Assembly: GCF_001613165.1 (NCBI RefSeq)
Contig: NZ_BDBV01000028.1
Coordinates: 1-53,450, forward strand
DNA length: 53,450 nucleotides
Direction: 5' to 3'
Source: Nocardia mexicana NBRC 108244
Lineage (GTDB): Bacteria > Actinomycetota > Actinomycetes > Mycobacteriales > Mycobacteriaceae
The notes under the pieces are model-generated. The model was not told where the DNA came from. It worked only from the letters and a program-made list of their open reading frames with translations, and did no database searches. Numbering within the stretch: position 1 is the stretch's first letter; the number at the start of each line of letters is the position of its first letter. This document shows positions 10,928-20,173 of this stretch, piece after piece. The position numbers were made by a program, and so were the translations under genes.

Positions 10928-11524
10928 TCATTTCCCCGCCCTCTTCGCGCTAGCGGAGAGGGCGGGGCTCCGGGAGCGCATGATCAAAGCCGCCACGTAA
11001 TACGTACAGGAACGGTCGGTGTGGTTGGCGTAGTGGAGGGTGCTGTCGGCGGCGAGGTAGATGGAATCGCCCGCGCCCAACTCGACCACCTGGTCACCGT
11101 CGATCGTGAGCGTCACCGTCCCCGATTCGACGTAGATGAACTCATGCGAACCCGGTGCGTAGGAGGGATATTCGCCGGGGACGCAACCCGGCGGCAGGGT
11201 GGAGCGGATCCACTCGAAGTTCACCCCCGGCACCACCGGCGTGAGGATCGTCCGCTCCCACCCCGATTCGTCGATCACATCCTGTTCGCCGGCGCGGCGG
11301 ACGATGACCCGCTCACCGTCCGGCTCGGATACCAAGGCGGACAGCCGAATTCCGAGACCGGCGGCCACGCGGTCCAGTACGACCACGGTCGGCGCCTTGT
11401 CTCCGCGCTCCACGGCCGACAGCATGCTCACGCTCACCGACGACAGCTCCGCGAGGGCCTGCAGCGTGAGCCCGCGGTCGTGGCGCAGCCGCTGGATGCG
11501 CTGGCCGAGTAAGACGAGGTCCAT
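10928..11524 (-). CDS. XRE-family regulator with C-terminal cupin domain
   Basis: A 198-residue protein: an N-terminal helix-turn-helix (residues 5-60: QRIQRLRHDRGLTLQALAEL, SSVSVSMLSAVERGDKAPTV) and a C-terminal cupin barrel (about 105-185: EFIYVESGTVTLTIDGD, VELGAGDSIYLAADSTLHYA). Such proteins are usually one-component repressors of a neighbouring catabolic or resistance gene, sensing a small ligand in the cupin. It is divergent from the acetyltransferase gene with only 13 bases between the two start codons, so it very probably controls that gene and itself. The last codons form a strong GC hairpin. The start at 11524 fits an almost leaderless promoter. Confidence 0.9.
   Translation of the reverse strand: MDLVLLGQRIQRLRHDRGLTLQALAELSSVSVSMLSAVERGDKAPTVVVLDRVAAGLGIRLSALVSEPDGERVIVRRAGEQDVIDESGWERTILTPVVPGVNFEWIRSTLPPGCVPGEYPSYAPGSHEFIYVESGTVTLTIDGDQVVELGAGDSIYLAADSTLHYANHTDRSCTYYVAALIMRSRSPALSASAKRAGK
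10934..10967 (-). terminator. GC-rich hairpin over the 3' end of the XRE gene
   Basis: CCCCGCCCTCT at 10934-10944 pairs with AGAGGGCGGGG at 10957-10967: 11 perfect pairs with a 12-base loop. It lies within the last codons of the gene, just before the stop codon, and has no U-tract, as is common for actinobacterial terminators. Function inferred from structure. Confidence 0.55.
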
Positions 11525-11560
11525 CTACACTATAGTAGTGACTGATTCTCCTATAGCGAA
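11525..11560. promoter_or_regulatory. Compact divergent promoter of the XRE and acetyltransferase genes
   Basis: On the minus strand TATAGT is followed after four bases by the ATG of the XRE gene, the spacing of a leaderless actinobacterial transcript. The same bases contain the palindrome ACTATAGT (11529-11536). On the plus strand a second TATAGC occurs at 11552-11557. The two genes therefore share one small control region, probably bound by the XRE protein. Inference from sequence; no footprint data. Confidence 0.5.
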
Positions 11561-12056
11561 AACGCGGGCGGTGCGCGCCGGGACCGAGGCCGACCTGCCC
11601 GCGGTCACCGAGATCTACGCGCACTACGTCACCGAGACCGTGGCCACCTTCGAACTGCAGGCCCCCGACCTCGCCGAATGGCGGCACCGCTTCACCGCGA
11701 TCACCGCCGCCGGACTGCCGTTCCTGGTCGCCGAGGAGGACGATCGCGTCGCCGGATACGCCTACTGCGCACCGTGGAAAACCCGACCGGCCTACCGGCA
11801 GACCGTGGAGAATTCGATCTACCTCGCCCCGTGGGCCCTCGGCCGCGGCCTCGGCGGAAGACTCCTGGACGAATTGCTGGAAGCATGCCGCACCCGCGAC
11901 CTGCGCGAGGTCATCGCCGTCATCGCCGACACCGGCAACCCCTCCTCCCCCGCCCTGCACCGCAGCCGAGGCTTCGCCGACTCCGGCCACCTCCGCCGAG
12001 TCGGCTACAAACACGACCGCTGGATCGACACCCACCTCATGCAACTCAGCCTCTGA
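11538..12056 (+). CDS. GNAT acetyltransferase, phosphinothricin-acetyltransferase type
   Basis: A 172-residue GNAT enzyme of the PAT/Bar-like group: VRAGTEADLPAVTEIYAHYV and ETVATFEL at the N-terminus, YAYCAPWKTRPAYRQTVENS in the centre, the acetyl-CoA loop GRGLGG near two thirds, and VIADTGNPSS..HRSRGF near the end. Family members acetylate phosphinothricin, methionine sulfoximine or similar amino acids; many genomic copies have other substrates. GTG at 11538 is annotated; GTG at 11571, starting VRAGTEAD, is an alternative that would fit the TATAGC at 11552. Divergent from the XRE-cupin regulator, its likely controller. Confidence 0.85.
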   Translation: MTDSPIAKTRAVRAGTEADLPAVTEIYAHYVTETVATFELQAPDLAEWRHRFTAITAAGLPFLVAEEDDRVAGYAYCAPWKTRPAYRQTVENSIYLAPWALGRGLGGRLLDELLEACRTRDLREVIAVIADTGNPSSPALHRSRGFADSGHLRRVGYKHDRWIDTHLMQLSL

Positions 12057-12065
12057 CCCGACTCT

Positions 12066-12141
12066 TCGCGCACCCTTTGCATGTTCGCGCACCCCTTGCA
12101 GGGCCTCGCAGGGGGTGCGCGAACATGCAAGGGGTGCGCGA
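12066..12141. terminator. Long perfect-arm hairpin between convergent genes (second repeat family)
   Basis: The 30-base arms 12066-12095 and 12112-12141 are complementary with one mismatch around a 16-base loop. Each arm is made of TCGCGCACCC(C/T)TTGCATGT and a second, similar 19-bp block. The right arm touches the stop codon of the minus-strand gene, and the left arm starts 10 bases after the acetyltransferase stop, so it could end transcripts from both sides. A related hairpin lies at 41791-41860. Confidence 0.7.
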
Positions 12142-12840
12142 CTAGCGATCCGGGACTGGCCCGTCGTCCGGTCCGGAGGTTGCGGCTTCGACCTGTTCGG
12201 GCAGGAGTGGCACGACTGCGAAGGCACCCGCGGCGGCGTCGGGGGGTAGTGCCTCGACGGCACGAATATCGTTGCGCGAGGACATCTCTCGTAGTCGATC
12301 GAGGGGTCCTCGCACGACCATGCCGACGGCGCAGGGGCATTCGGCCTGCAGTCGGGCGGCTACGACAGCGGCGGTCCGGGCGACGCGGTCCTCGGCCGAA
12401 TGCGCCGGATCCGTCGCGACGTACGCCATCGCACCCGCTGCCGCACGACCGGAGGCGATAGCGGCAGCATCCCCCGCTGCCACCGGCACGGTTATCACCG
12501 GGGTGAACACCCGATCGATCGGCACGTGGTACAACACCTGTGAGATCCGCAGGCCCGCAGCGTGTTCCGGAAGTTGCGCGGCAGCGACACCGGACCCGAA
12601 CGACACCAGCGCCCAGCGCTCGCCGGTATCGGCACCACCGAGCGAGCCGGAACCGTTGCCGCCCAGAGAATCCCGTGCACGAGTCAAGTACTCGGCGACC
12701 GGCTCCCCCGACTCCGGCCCCAGCCGGTCGGTGGTCACGACCGCCGGACGCGGCGGGATCGCCCAGCCGAGCACCACGACCACGACGACGACAACGACTG
12801 CGGCACCGGCGATTCCGAATGCCCGCAGCCGGTCACGCAT
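12142..12840 (-). CDS. Membrane-anchored protein of unknown function, downstream of a pseudouridine synthase
   Basis: A 232-residue protein with a short basic N-terminus (MRDRLRAFG), one transmembrane segment at about residues 8-27 containing nine consecutive valines, and a roughly 200-residue exported region without a recognised domain. The external part has [20 protein letters not shown] and a C-pair in [12 protein letters not shown]. The ATG at 12840 overlaps the end of the pseudouridine synthase gene by 8 bases, so the two are translationally coupled in the lspA operon. The valine run is encoded by a simple-sequence tract. Function not recognised. Confidence 0.75.
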   Translation of the reverse strand: MRDRLRAFGIAGAAVVVVVVVVVLGWAIPPRPAVVTTDRLGPESGEPVAEYLTRARDSLGGNGSGSLGGADTGERWALVSFGSGVAAAQLPEHAAGLRISQVLYHVPIDRVFTPVITVPVAAGDAAAIASGRAAAGAMAYVATDPAHSAEDRVARTAAVVAARLQAECPCAVGMVVRGPLDRLREMSSRNDIRAVEALPPDAAAGAFAVVPLLPEQVEAATSGPDDGPVPDR

Positions 12841-13759
12841 TGCGCAGGACGTCGAGCGCGTGCTCCAGATCCGCCGGGTACTCGCTGGTGATCTCGAGCC
12901 ATCGGCCGTCGGCGGGATGGGCGAAGCCCAGCGAGCGCGCGTGCAGCCACTGTCGCTCCAGCCCGAGCCGCTCGGCCAGCCGCGGATCCGCGCCGTAGGT
13001 GAGGTCACCGCAGCAGGGATGCCGGATCGCGGAGAAATGCACCCGGATCTGGTGGGTGCGACCGGTTTCCAGGTGAATGTCGAGCAGGCTCGCCGCCTGG
13101 AACGCCTCCACGGTGTCGTAGTGGGTGACGCTGGGGCGGCCGTCCGCGGTCACCGCGAACTTCCACTCGTTACCGCGCGCCCGCCCGATCGGCGCGTCGA
13201 TGGTGCCGCTGGAGGGATCCGGATGCCCTTGCACCAGAGCGTGATACCGCTTGTCGACCGTCCGCTGCTTGAACGCGCGCTTGAGCACGGTGTAGGCGTG
13301 CTCGGACTGCGCCACCACCATCACGCCGGAGGTGCCGACATCCAACCGGTGCACGATGCCCTGCCGCTCGTGCGCGCCCGAGGTCGAGATCCGATAGCCC
13401 ATCGCGGCCAGCCCGCCCACCACGGTCGGCCCCGACCAGCCCACGCCCGTATGCGCGGCCACCCCGACCGGCTTGTCGACGGCCACGATGTCGTCGTCGG
13501 CGTAGAGGATCTTCATCCCCTCCACCGGCGTCACCTCCACCGTCAGCTCCCGCTTCGGCTCCGGGAACTCGACCTCCAGCCAGGAACCCGCGACCAGTCG
13601 ATCCGATTTGCCCGCCGGTGTGCCGTCGATCTGCACCGACCCGTCCTCGGCCAGCGAGGCGACGGCGGTGCGCGACAGACCGAGCAGCCGCGCCAGCCCG
13701 GCGTCCACCCGCAGTCCGTCCAGGCCGTCCGGCACCGGCATGGCGCGCGTTTCCCTCAT
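12833..13759 (-). CDS. RluA-family RNA pseudouridine synthase with S4 domain
   Basis: A 308-residue protein: an S4-like RNA-binding domain in the first 75 residues ([20 protein letters not shown]) and a catalytic domain with HRLDVGTSG at residues 137-145, where D140 is the catalytic aspartate of the family. These enzymes isomerise uridine in 23S rRNA or tRNA in the cytosol. The gene overlaps lspA by ATGA, the same pairing seen in mycobacteria (Rv1539-Rv1540). It is RluD/RluC-like; the exact target base cannot be told from sequence. Confidence 0.9.
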   Translation of the reverse strand: MRETRAMPVPDGLDGLRVDAGLARLLGLSRTAVASLAEDGSVQIDGTPAGKSDRLVAGSWLEVEFPEPKRELTVEVTPVEGMKILYADDDIVAVDKPVGVAAHTGVGWSGPTVVGGLAAMGYRISTSGAHERQGIVHRLDVGTSGVMVVAQSEHAYTVLKRAFKQRTVDKRYHALVQGHPDPSSGTIDAPIGRARGNEWKFAVTADGRPSVTHYDTVEAFQAASLLDIHLETGRTHQIRVHFSAIRHPCCGDLTYGADPRLAERLGLERQWLHARSLGFAHPADGRWLEITSEYPADLEHALDVLRNA

Positions 13760-14394
13760 GCCTGGTCACCCGCGGCCGAGGCGGCCTTGTCGGCCGAGTT
13801 CCGGGTGCCGTCCGGCTCGAACCCGAACAGCGTCAGCACGACCAGCAGGATCGCGCCGCACACGATCGAGGAGTCGGCGACATTGAACACCGGCCACCAC
13901 TTGGTGACGGAGATGAAGTCCACCACATGCCCCTGCAGCGGTCCGGGCGCGCGGAACAACCGGTCGACCAGGTTGCCGAAGGCGCCGCCGAGCACCAGGC
14001 CCAGCCCGATCGCCCAGCCCAGCGACCGCAGCGAGCGGCCGATCCGGATCACCCCGATGACGACGGCCGCGGCGACCAGCGTCAGCAGCCACGTCATGCC
14101 GGTGGCCATGGAGAACGCGGCGCCCGCATTGCGCACCAGGGTCAGCCGCACCACCTCGCCGATGATCGAAATCGGTTCTCCCGGTGTCATTTTCGCCACC
14201 ACCAGCACCTTGGTGCCGAGATCCAGAGCGAAGATCACCGCGGCCACCGCCAAGAGCGCGGGCAGGCGGCGCGGCGGCCCGGCCGCGGCATCGCCCGCCG
14301 ACGCGCCGTCGGACGGGGTCACGTCCCGCGGTGTTTCGTCGTGATCTTCGGGGTCCTGCTCGCGCGGCCGGTCGGTACTCACAGCAGACATCAT
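13756..14394 (-). CDS. lspA: Lipoprotein signal peptidase (signal peptidase II)
   Basis: A 212-residue membrane aspartic protease that cleaves signal peptides of lipid-modified prolipoproteins. The catalytic aspartates are D144 in GNLVDR and D174 in FNVADS; four hydrophobic helices span about 45-195. The N-terminal 45-residue cytoplasmic tail is rich in D, E, T and P and longer than in E. coli. First gene of an overlapping operon with the pseudouridine synthase. Two lipoprotein genes, plausible substrates, lie divergently next to it. Confidence 0.94.
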   Translation of the reverse strand: MMSAVSTDRPREQDPEDHDETPRDVTPSDGASAGDAAAGPPRRLPALLAVAAVIFALDLGTKVLVVAKMTPGEPISIIGEVVRLTLVRNAGAAFSMATGMTWLLTLVAAAVVIGVIRIGRSLRSLGWAIGLGLVLGGAFGNLVDRLFRAPGPLQGHVVDFISVTKWWPVFNVADSSIVCGAILLVVLTLFGFEPDGTRNSADKAASAAGDQA

Positions 14395-14504
14395 CCCCTA
14401 TACAGATAGCGGCCCCGTCGCTCGCCGGGCACACCGGCCCCCGACGCCGTCCGACCCGGTCGCGTCCCAGCTGATTTTCAGGATCCGGCCGTACCCTGTT
14501 CGAC

Positions 14505-15479
14505 GTGACGGTGTTGTCTTCTCCATCTCGCGCCGCATCCGAGGCGCGGTCCGCATCGGCTGCCCGCTCCGCTCGCTCGGGCGTGTTGCTGGTGGTTCTC
14601 GCGGTCGCGTTGTCGGCGCTCGGCGTCGGCTGCAGCGACGCCTCGGATTCCAGCAGCGACGCCGAGGTGGAGCCGTCCGGACTGGGCAAGGAGGTCACGG
14701 TGCCCATCGCGGCGACGGTGACCTCGGTGGCCCACCCCGGCGACGAGCCGCGCTCGATCCTGCGGCCCGGTTTCGAAACCGACACCGCCCAGCAGGTCAC
14801 ACTGCGCACCGACCACCACATCGAACAGCAGATCGATGACCAAGCGGCACGCGACTTCTCGCCCCCGGCGGTCACGATCCCGCTCACCGCGCGCACCGGC
14901 CGCGACGGCGTCGACCTCACCCTGGGCTCGGCCAGCTCCACCGACCCGGCGCTCGCCCAGCAGTTGCTGACGGCCGACGGCTCGCACGCCGGCTTCGAGA
15001 TGAGCGAGATGGGCGTGATCACCGCGCTGCGGATGGCGCCCAAACCCGCCACCTCCGACCCCGCGCGCGCGGCGCTGGAGCAGGCGTTCTATCAGGCCGT
15101 GTACCAGTCGGTGGCGTTCCCCGTCGAGCCCGTCGGCGAGGGCGCGGTGTGGACGGTGCGCCAGCAGGTGTCCGGCGGGGTGCCGCTGGATCAGACCACC
15201 ACCGCCACGCTGACCAAGCGCGACGGCAACCTGCTCACCATCGCGCTGGACGTCACCCAGACCCCGAAATCCAATGTCTGGCAGCTGCCCAACAACGCGG
15301 GCTCGCTCGATATCGTCGACTACGTGATGCACGGCACCGGCACCGTCACCGTCGATCTGGGGCTGCCGCTGCCGGTCTCGGGTTCGGTGACCGTCGGCGG
15401 AAAGCAGTCCTACCGAGACCCGCGCAGCGCCGTGCTGCTGCGGCAGAAGATCAGCACCCAGGTGCAATGGGGCGAATGA
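14505..15479 (+). CDS. Predicted secreted lipoprotein, unknown function
   Basis: A 324-residue protein from a GTG start. A basic and alanine-rich N-terminus leads to a hydrophobic signal segment (about residues 26-41) and a cysteine at 43 in LGVGCSDAS; the lipobox is not canonical (G at -3), so lipid attachment is likely rather than certain. The exported part has an internal pair of beta-rich stretches (TLTKRDGNLLTIALDVTQ; GTGTVTVDLGLPLPVSGSVT) resembling the two-lobed layout of actinobacterial DUF6263-type lipoproteins. Its stop overlaps the start of the next lipoprotein gene (ATGA). Confidence 0.78.
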   Translation: MTVLSSPSRAASEARSASAARSARSGVLLVVLAVALSALGVGCSDASDSSSDAEVEPSGLGKEVTVPIAATVTSVAHPGDEPRSILRPGFETDTAQQVTLRTDHHIEQQIDDQAARDFSPPAVTIPLTARTGRDGVDLTLGSASSTDPALAQQLLTADGSHAGFEMSEMGVITALRMAPKPATSDPARAALEQAFYQAVYQSVAFPVEPVGEGAVWTVRQQVSGGVPLDQTTTATLTKRDGNLLTIALDVTQTPKSNVWQLPNNAGSLDIVDYVMHGTGTVTVDLGLPLPVSGSVTVGGKQSYRDPRSAVLLRQKISTQVQWGE

Positions 15480-16177
15480 GGCGAGCCGGCGCGCTGCTGG
15501 CGGGAGCGGCGCTGTGCGCGGCCGGGTGCGGTTCGCAGCAGGAGGATTCGCTGCCCGGCCTCGGCGCGGCGGTCACCCCCTCGGCGGTGACGGCCCCGGC
15601 GGTCACCGATTCCGCGGCGCTGCAGGCGAAGATGCTCGGCACGACCGATCTGCCACCCGGATACACCCGGCTCGACGACGGCTCGCCGGGCAACGGCGTC
15701 GCCGCCCCGGACCGGTCCCGCACCGATCCGGCCCAGTGCTCGAAGGTGCTCGGCGCGGTGGCCGAGCAGGTCCCCGGCGCGAGTGCCCGCGCGGCGGTGA
15801 ACTATACGACGCCGGACTTCTCCAGTATCGACATCGATGCCGCGAGCTATCCGGAAAACGGTGCCGCCCAGGCCTTTTCGAATGTTCAGCAGCTGCTGCG
15901 CCGGTGCACCGGATACTCCGGCACCGATGCGGACGGCGTCGCGGTCGACTACCGGGTGGGCGGCCTGGAACAGCCTCGGCTCGGCGACTCCTCGACCGCG
16001 TTCCAGCTGCACACCAGCAGCCAGGGCATGTCGCTGTACTCGGGGGCGGCGGTGGTCCTGGTGGGCAGCACCGTGGTGCAGGTCGCCCAGACGGCGCCGC
16101 AGCCGATCGATCCGGCCGCACTGAGCGATCTCACCGCCAAACAGGTGCAGCGCCTGCAGGGTGTCCTCGGGCCCTGA
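15476..16177 (+). CDS. Predicted lipoprotein with sensor-like domain
   Basis: A 233-residue protein. The ATG at 15476 overlaps the previous stop (ATGA), showing coupling. MRRAGALLAG AALCAAGC gives a clear signal peptide with lipobox AAGC, lipidated cysteine 18. The remainder (LPPGYTRLDDGSPGNGV, then ALSDLTAKQVQRL at the end) resembles the extracellular sensor-type domains found in actinobacterial lipoproteins and kinase ectodomains (PknH-like); two cysteines (about 86 and 144) may form a disulfide. No enzymatic motif. Likely anchored at the outer face of the membrane. Confidence 0.78.
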   Translation: MRRAGALLAGAALCAAGCGSQQEDSLPGLGAAVTPSAVTAPAVTDSAALQAKMLGTTDLPPGYTRLDDGSPGNGVAAPDRSRTDPAQCSKVLGAVAEQVPGASARAAVNYTTPDFSSIDIDAASYPENGAAQAFSNVQQLLRRCTGYSGTDADGVAVDYRVGGLEQPRLGDSSTAFQLHTSSQGMSLYSGAAVVLVGSTVVQVAQTAPQPIDPAALSDLTAKQVQRLQGVLGP

Positions 16178-16272
16178 GCGCCCATGATCAACTCCGTATT
16201 TCCGGCCCTGTTCGCAGGCCTGCCGCCTAGGGTTCGAGATGTCCGCTCTCGATCCCTGATCGGAGGATTCCG

Positions 16273-16731
16273 ATGTCCGATATCGCACCCATTCCCGAGG
16301 GCTACCCGGTGGTCTGCCCGGGCCTGGCCATCGACGGCGCCGCGGCCGCGATCGACTTCTACAAACGCGTGTTCGGCGCCACCGAGCGCATGCGCATGCC
16401 CGGCCCCGACGGCCGGGTCGCGCACTGCGAGCTGATGTTCGGCGATTCGATGGTGATGCTCGGCGACGCCGTGCCGCAGCTGGGCTTCCTGGATCCGAAG
16501 GCGGTCGGCGGCACCCCGGTCAACCTGCACGTCTACGTCGAGGACGTGGACGCCACCTTCGCCGCCGCCCTCGGCGCGGGCGCGCGGGAACTGATGCCGC
16601 TGACCGACGAGTTCTACGGCGACCGCACCGGCAGCTTCGAGGACCCGTGGGGCCATCGGTGGACCGTCGCCAGCCACGTCGAGGACGTCTCACCGCAGGA
16701 GATGGACCGCCGCCTGTCCGAGCTGGGCTGA
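16273..16731 (+). CDS. VOC-family protein, PhnB/glyoxalase-like
   Basis: A 152-residue protein of the vicinal oxygen chelate fold: paired beta-alpha-beta units with AIDFYKRVFGATERMRMPGP, FGDSMVMLGD, NLHVYVEDVDATFAAALGAG and FEDPWGHRWTVASHVED. This is the PhnB-like subgroup, whose members have varied or unknown roles. The start follows GGAGG (16261-16265) by 7 bases. It stands alone between the lipoproteins and the arabinosyltransferase. Confidence 0.85.
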   Translation: MSDIAPIPEGYPVVCPGLAIDGAAAAIDFYKRVFGATERMRMPGPDGRVAHCELMFGDSMVMLGDAVPQLGFLDPKAVGGTPVNLHVYVEDVDATFAAALGAGARELMPLTDEFYGDRTGSFEDPWGHRWTVASHVEDVSPQEMDRRLSELG

Positions 16732-16741
16732 CCGGCCCCCG

Positions 16742-19700
16742 TCACCAGGCGGTGTTGATCGGTCCCGGGTTCCACGTGCCGCCGTGCGTCTCCTGGGTGA
16801 CCTCCGGAACCGCGAGCCCGGCCGCGGAGTCGAGCGGGATCAGCCGCTGCAATTCGCCCCAGTCCTGGCGCCAGTCGTCGCGCAGATAGGTGGCCAGGGT
16901 CTGGGTGCGGAGCAGTTCCTTGCTCCAGCCCAGCGGGCCGCCGCCGTCGTGACTCTCCCACAGGTTGGTGTCGTGGGCGGCCGCGCGGTCGGGCAGGATG
17001 CGCCAGCCCGGAATCTGCGCGATGCCGTCCTTGTGATCGAACGGGCGCTGACACGGGAACTGCAGTCCCACCGCCCAATCCAGCAGCACCGGATCCTTCG
17101 ACCCGATCAGGTCGTTGAGCGTCTGGGTGTGCGGGATGCGGGGCGGTGTCAGCGCCATCCACTGCTTGGGATCCAGCGTCTTGTCGCTGGCGACGATGCG
17201 AATCACGTTGGCCTGGGCCGGAATCTGGTCCAGCGGCACCCGCAGGTTCCGCCACGACGGTGCGGGTCCGATATCGATCGGCGTCACCCGCCCCTCCGGC
17301 CGGGCGTCGGTCGCCGAATCCGTTGTACCGTACTCGATCTCGATCGGCTGCCCGGGGAATACCGAGCCGTCCTTGTGGATCGCCCGGAAGCGCCCCGCCG
17401 CGGTCAGCGCGATGATGCCGCTGCGGTCGGCCGGATCGGGCAGCCGGTACCAGCCCGTGGTGAGTTCGGACGCCGCCTGCTGCCCCGCCGTGCCGAGCTC
17501 CGGCGTGCTGGCGGTGTCGAGCCCGAACGGCAGTGGCGCACCGCCGGTTTGGGTGCCGGTGGTACCGCCGGACTTGTCGTTGAAGGCGTTGGAGATACTG
17601 CTGCTGCTGTTCTCCGGCTCGTCGTCGGGGGTGAGGTCGCCGACACCGTTGGGCACGAAACCCTGGTTGCTGCCCGCGAAGGTGGTGAACGGATCGCCGG
17701 ACAGCGGCGCCAGCATCGAGGCGTTGGGATTCGATTCGACCAGCACGTCGTTGGCCAGCCCGCACGGATGGCCCATGACCGCGTTGATATTCGAGCGCGC
17801 CAGCGAGAACGCCGGGTACTGCGCGACCGCGGCCTGGGCGAACGAAACCACCATGAACACGACGATCAGCGCCGCCGCCACGGTCAGCGGCGGGATCTTG
17901 GCCAGCCGCCACGCGCGCGGCGAAATACGGTGCGGCGTACCGGGTTCCGGTGCGCGCATATGCCACCACGCGGCCAGCACCAGGCACAGCCCGGCGATGA
18001 TCAGGAAGATCTTGCTCACCCCGACGCCGCCGATCGTCGGCGCCCGGTCCCACCACGGAACCCCGTAGCTGGACACGTACCACCACTCGTTGACGCTGGT
18101 GAAGATCTGCGCCATCGCGATCGCCACGATGGCCGCGAACAGCGCGCGGTTGCGCGGCGAGCGCATCACCCGCGGCCCCACCGCGACCGCGGTCACGACC
18201 GCGACCGCACCGGCGAGCCCGGCGTACACGCCGTTGTGATGGGTGAACTTCGTCGGGACGGTCGCCATCAGCAGCATGGCGCCGAAGGTGATGCACAGCA
18301 GTCGCTTCGCGGGACCGGCGGCGACCAGCGGGATCCGGCCGCCCTTGCGCAGCGCCTGGAACGCGCACGCCAGCAGGCCGAGCCACATCACGACGATGCC
18401 GAACCGACGCCCGATCGAACCGTCGGCGCTGGGCATGAACAGCCACTGGTAGGTCAGGTAGTCGTCGAACCACGGGACCGAGGGGCCGACCGCGTTGTGC
18501 ACGCGCTTCATCTCCGACAGCGCCGAGAGCGGCTGCACGCCGAATGCGAAGACCAGCACCACTGCCCCGGCCGCGGCGAGCGGCGCCAGCAGGGCGCCGT
18601 AGGCCTTGAACCAGGCCCACTCCGAGACCGGTTTCTCCGAATTCCCCTGCCCGGCACCGTAATTCGTGGCCAGCTCGCGCGCCCTCGGGATCGCGAACCG
18701 CACCACCGACCGCGCACCCGCCAGCAGCGGCGCCACACAGATCACCCCGGACGGCGCCGCGGTGAGGCTGAACGCCGAGACGAGAATCGCGATCGCGTAC
18801 GGCAGCAGCCGCCGGGTCGCGATCGACCGCTCCACGAAACACCAGCTGAGCAGCACGCAGACGGCGATCACCGGTTCCGGCCGCAACCCGTTGTTATAGG
18901 GCAGCCAGACCGCCAGGAACCCCAGCGCACCGGTCCATATCGCCACCTTGTCGTGGCGCACCGCCACGCCGAGCCGCGGGATCACCTCCCGGCTCAGCGC
19001 CAGCCAGGTGATCACGCCCGCCAGCAGGGTGGGCAACCGGATCCACGGACTCGCCGTACTGATCTCGGTCATATGCGCGATGATGTCGTAAGGCGGTGTG
19101 CCGACCGGGTTTTCGGGCACGCCGAAGAATCGGAAGTAGTTGGCCATATACCCCGACACCAGCGAGGTGCGGGCCATGCCGAACTGATAGCCGTCGTCGG
19201 AGGTGGTGGAGCCGATGAAATGCCACACCGCGAGCGTGCCGAGCACGATGGCGTCGACCTTGGTGAAGACCCACCAGCGCTGCGGCAGCAGGCGCCGCAC
19301 CCGGCGACCGTCGAATCGGTCCAGCCGGAACAGCGCCGCGAGCGCGATCAGGGTGAACACCACCGCCAGCACCGTGGCCGCCCGCTTGAGCAGCGTCGGC
19401 TCCACCGAGAAGCGGCTGTCCACCTCCGCGGAGATCGACGCCCCGTCCGCCTTGGGCAGGTCGCTGAACACGCCCACCAGCTGCGGCCGGAAATCGCCCC
19501 ACAGGGTCACCGGTTTCGCCCCGGTACCGGTCAATTCCGCCTTCGTCGACGACATATCGGAATGCACGGTGAGGGTGGCGTCGGCGAGGCCGTCGACCGG
19601 CACACTGAACATCGATTGGCTGCGCAGTACCACCTCGAGCCGGGCCGGCTTGTCGTCCTGCGCCGGTCGCACCCGGGCGACGAATCCGTACTTCTCGAGG

Positions 19701-20098
19701 TTGGGAGCATCGGCGGGCATGGTCGCCGCGGCCAGGCCGCCGCGCTCGCCCAGCTGTTCCAGCGCCCGCCCGGGGATGGTGGCATCGAAGGTCAGCGGCG
19801 CGTAGGACACCAGCGGCGCGGTGATGCTGCGCGTCGAATCCTGTTGCGGCCACGACAGAGTGGTCTTGTCGACCTTGACCGGCAGCAACGGCACCGCGAG
19901 AGCCATCAGCGTCGCGAGTAATCCGGCGACGATGGCCACCGGCTTGGCCCATCGCCCGCGTCCGGGCCGGGCGACCCCCGGTTCCTCGCCTGCTGCGGGC
20001 GCCTCGTCCGCCCTGACCATCGTGTCCGTCACGGGGGCCGATCGTAGCGTGACGCAATCGTGACCGGATAAATCGTCCGGAGGATTCTCAGCCTGCAC
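16742..20098 (-). CDS. Arabinosyltransferase of the Emb family (GT53)
   Basis: A 1118-residue membrane glycosyltransferase. A proline-rich cytosolic start leads into helix 1 (about 52-72), an N-terminal periplasmic domain (about 75-235), the multi-helix core with the catalytic-loop TSDDGYQFGMAR (D301-D302), the WWDRAP loop, and a C-terminal periplasmic carbohydrate-binding domain ending in GPINTAW. Emb proteins transfer arabinofuranose from decaprenyl-phosphoryl arabinose to arabinogalactan or lipoarabinomannan at the outer membrane face. This copy is not in an embCAB cluster. The GTG at 20098 follows GGGAAG; GTG at 20032 (VTDTMVRADE) is an alternative. Paralogue (A, B or C) not assigned. Confidence 0.93.
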   Translation of the reverse strand: MQAENPPDDLSGHDCVTLRSAPVTDTMVRADEAPAAGEEPGVARPGRGRWAKPVAIVAGLLATLMALAVPLLPVKVDKTTLSWPQQDSTRSITAPLVSYAPLTFDATIPGRALEQLGERGGLAAATMPADAPNLEKYGFVARVRPAQDDKPARLEVVLRSQSMFSVPVDGLADATLTVHSDMSSTKAELTGTGAKPVTLWGDFRPQLVGVFSDLPKADGASISAEVDSRFSVEPTLLKRAATVLAVVFTLIALAALFRLDRFDGRRVRRLLPQRWWVFTKVDAIVLGTLAVWHFIGSTTSDDGYQFGMARTSLVSGYMANYFRFFGVPENPVGTPPYDIIAHMTEISTASPWIRLPTLLAGVITWLALSREVIPRLGVAVRHDKVAIWTGALGFLAVWLPYNNGLRPEPVIAVCVLLSWCFVERSIATRRLLPYAIAILVSAFSLTAAPSGVICVAPLLAGARSVVRFAIPRARELATNYGAGQGNSEKPVSEWAWFKAYGALLAPLAAAGAVVLVFAFGVQPLSALSEMKRVHNAVGPSVPWFDDYLTYQWLFMPSADGSIGRRFGIVVMWLGLLACAFQALRKGGRIPLVAAGPAKRLLCITFGAMLLMATVPTKFTHHNGVYAGLAGAVAVVTAVAVGPRVMRSPRNRALFAAIVAIAMAQIFTSVNEWWYVSSYGVPWWDRAPTIGGVGVSKIFLIIAGLCLVLAAWWHMRAPEPGTPHRISPRAWRLAKIPPLTVAAALIVVFMVVSFAQAAVAQYPAFSLARSNINAVMGHPCGLANDVLVESNPNASMLAPLSGDPFTTFAGSNQGFVPNGVGDLTPDDEPENSSSSISNAFNDKSGGTTGTQTGGAPLPFGLDTASTPELGTAGQQAASELTTGWYRLPDPADRSGIIALTAAGRFRAIHKDGSVFPGQPIEIEYGTTDSATDARPEGRVTPIDIGPAPSWRNLRVPLDQIPAQANVIRIVASDKTLDPKQWMALTPPRIPHTQTLNDLIGSKDPVLLDWAVGLQFPCQRPFDHKDGIAQIPGWRILPDRAAAHDTNLWESHDGGGPLGWSKELLRTQTLATYLRDDWRQDWGELQRLIPLDSAAGLAVPEVTQETHGGTWNPGPINTAW

Positions 20099-20173
20099 TT
20101 AACTTCCCGTCGGTTCGCAGACATGCGAACGGGGCCGATGCCCGACCGGGCTCCGGCCCCGCACAGCACGGAA

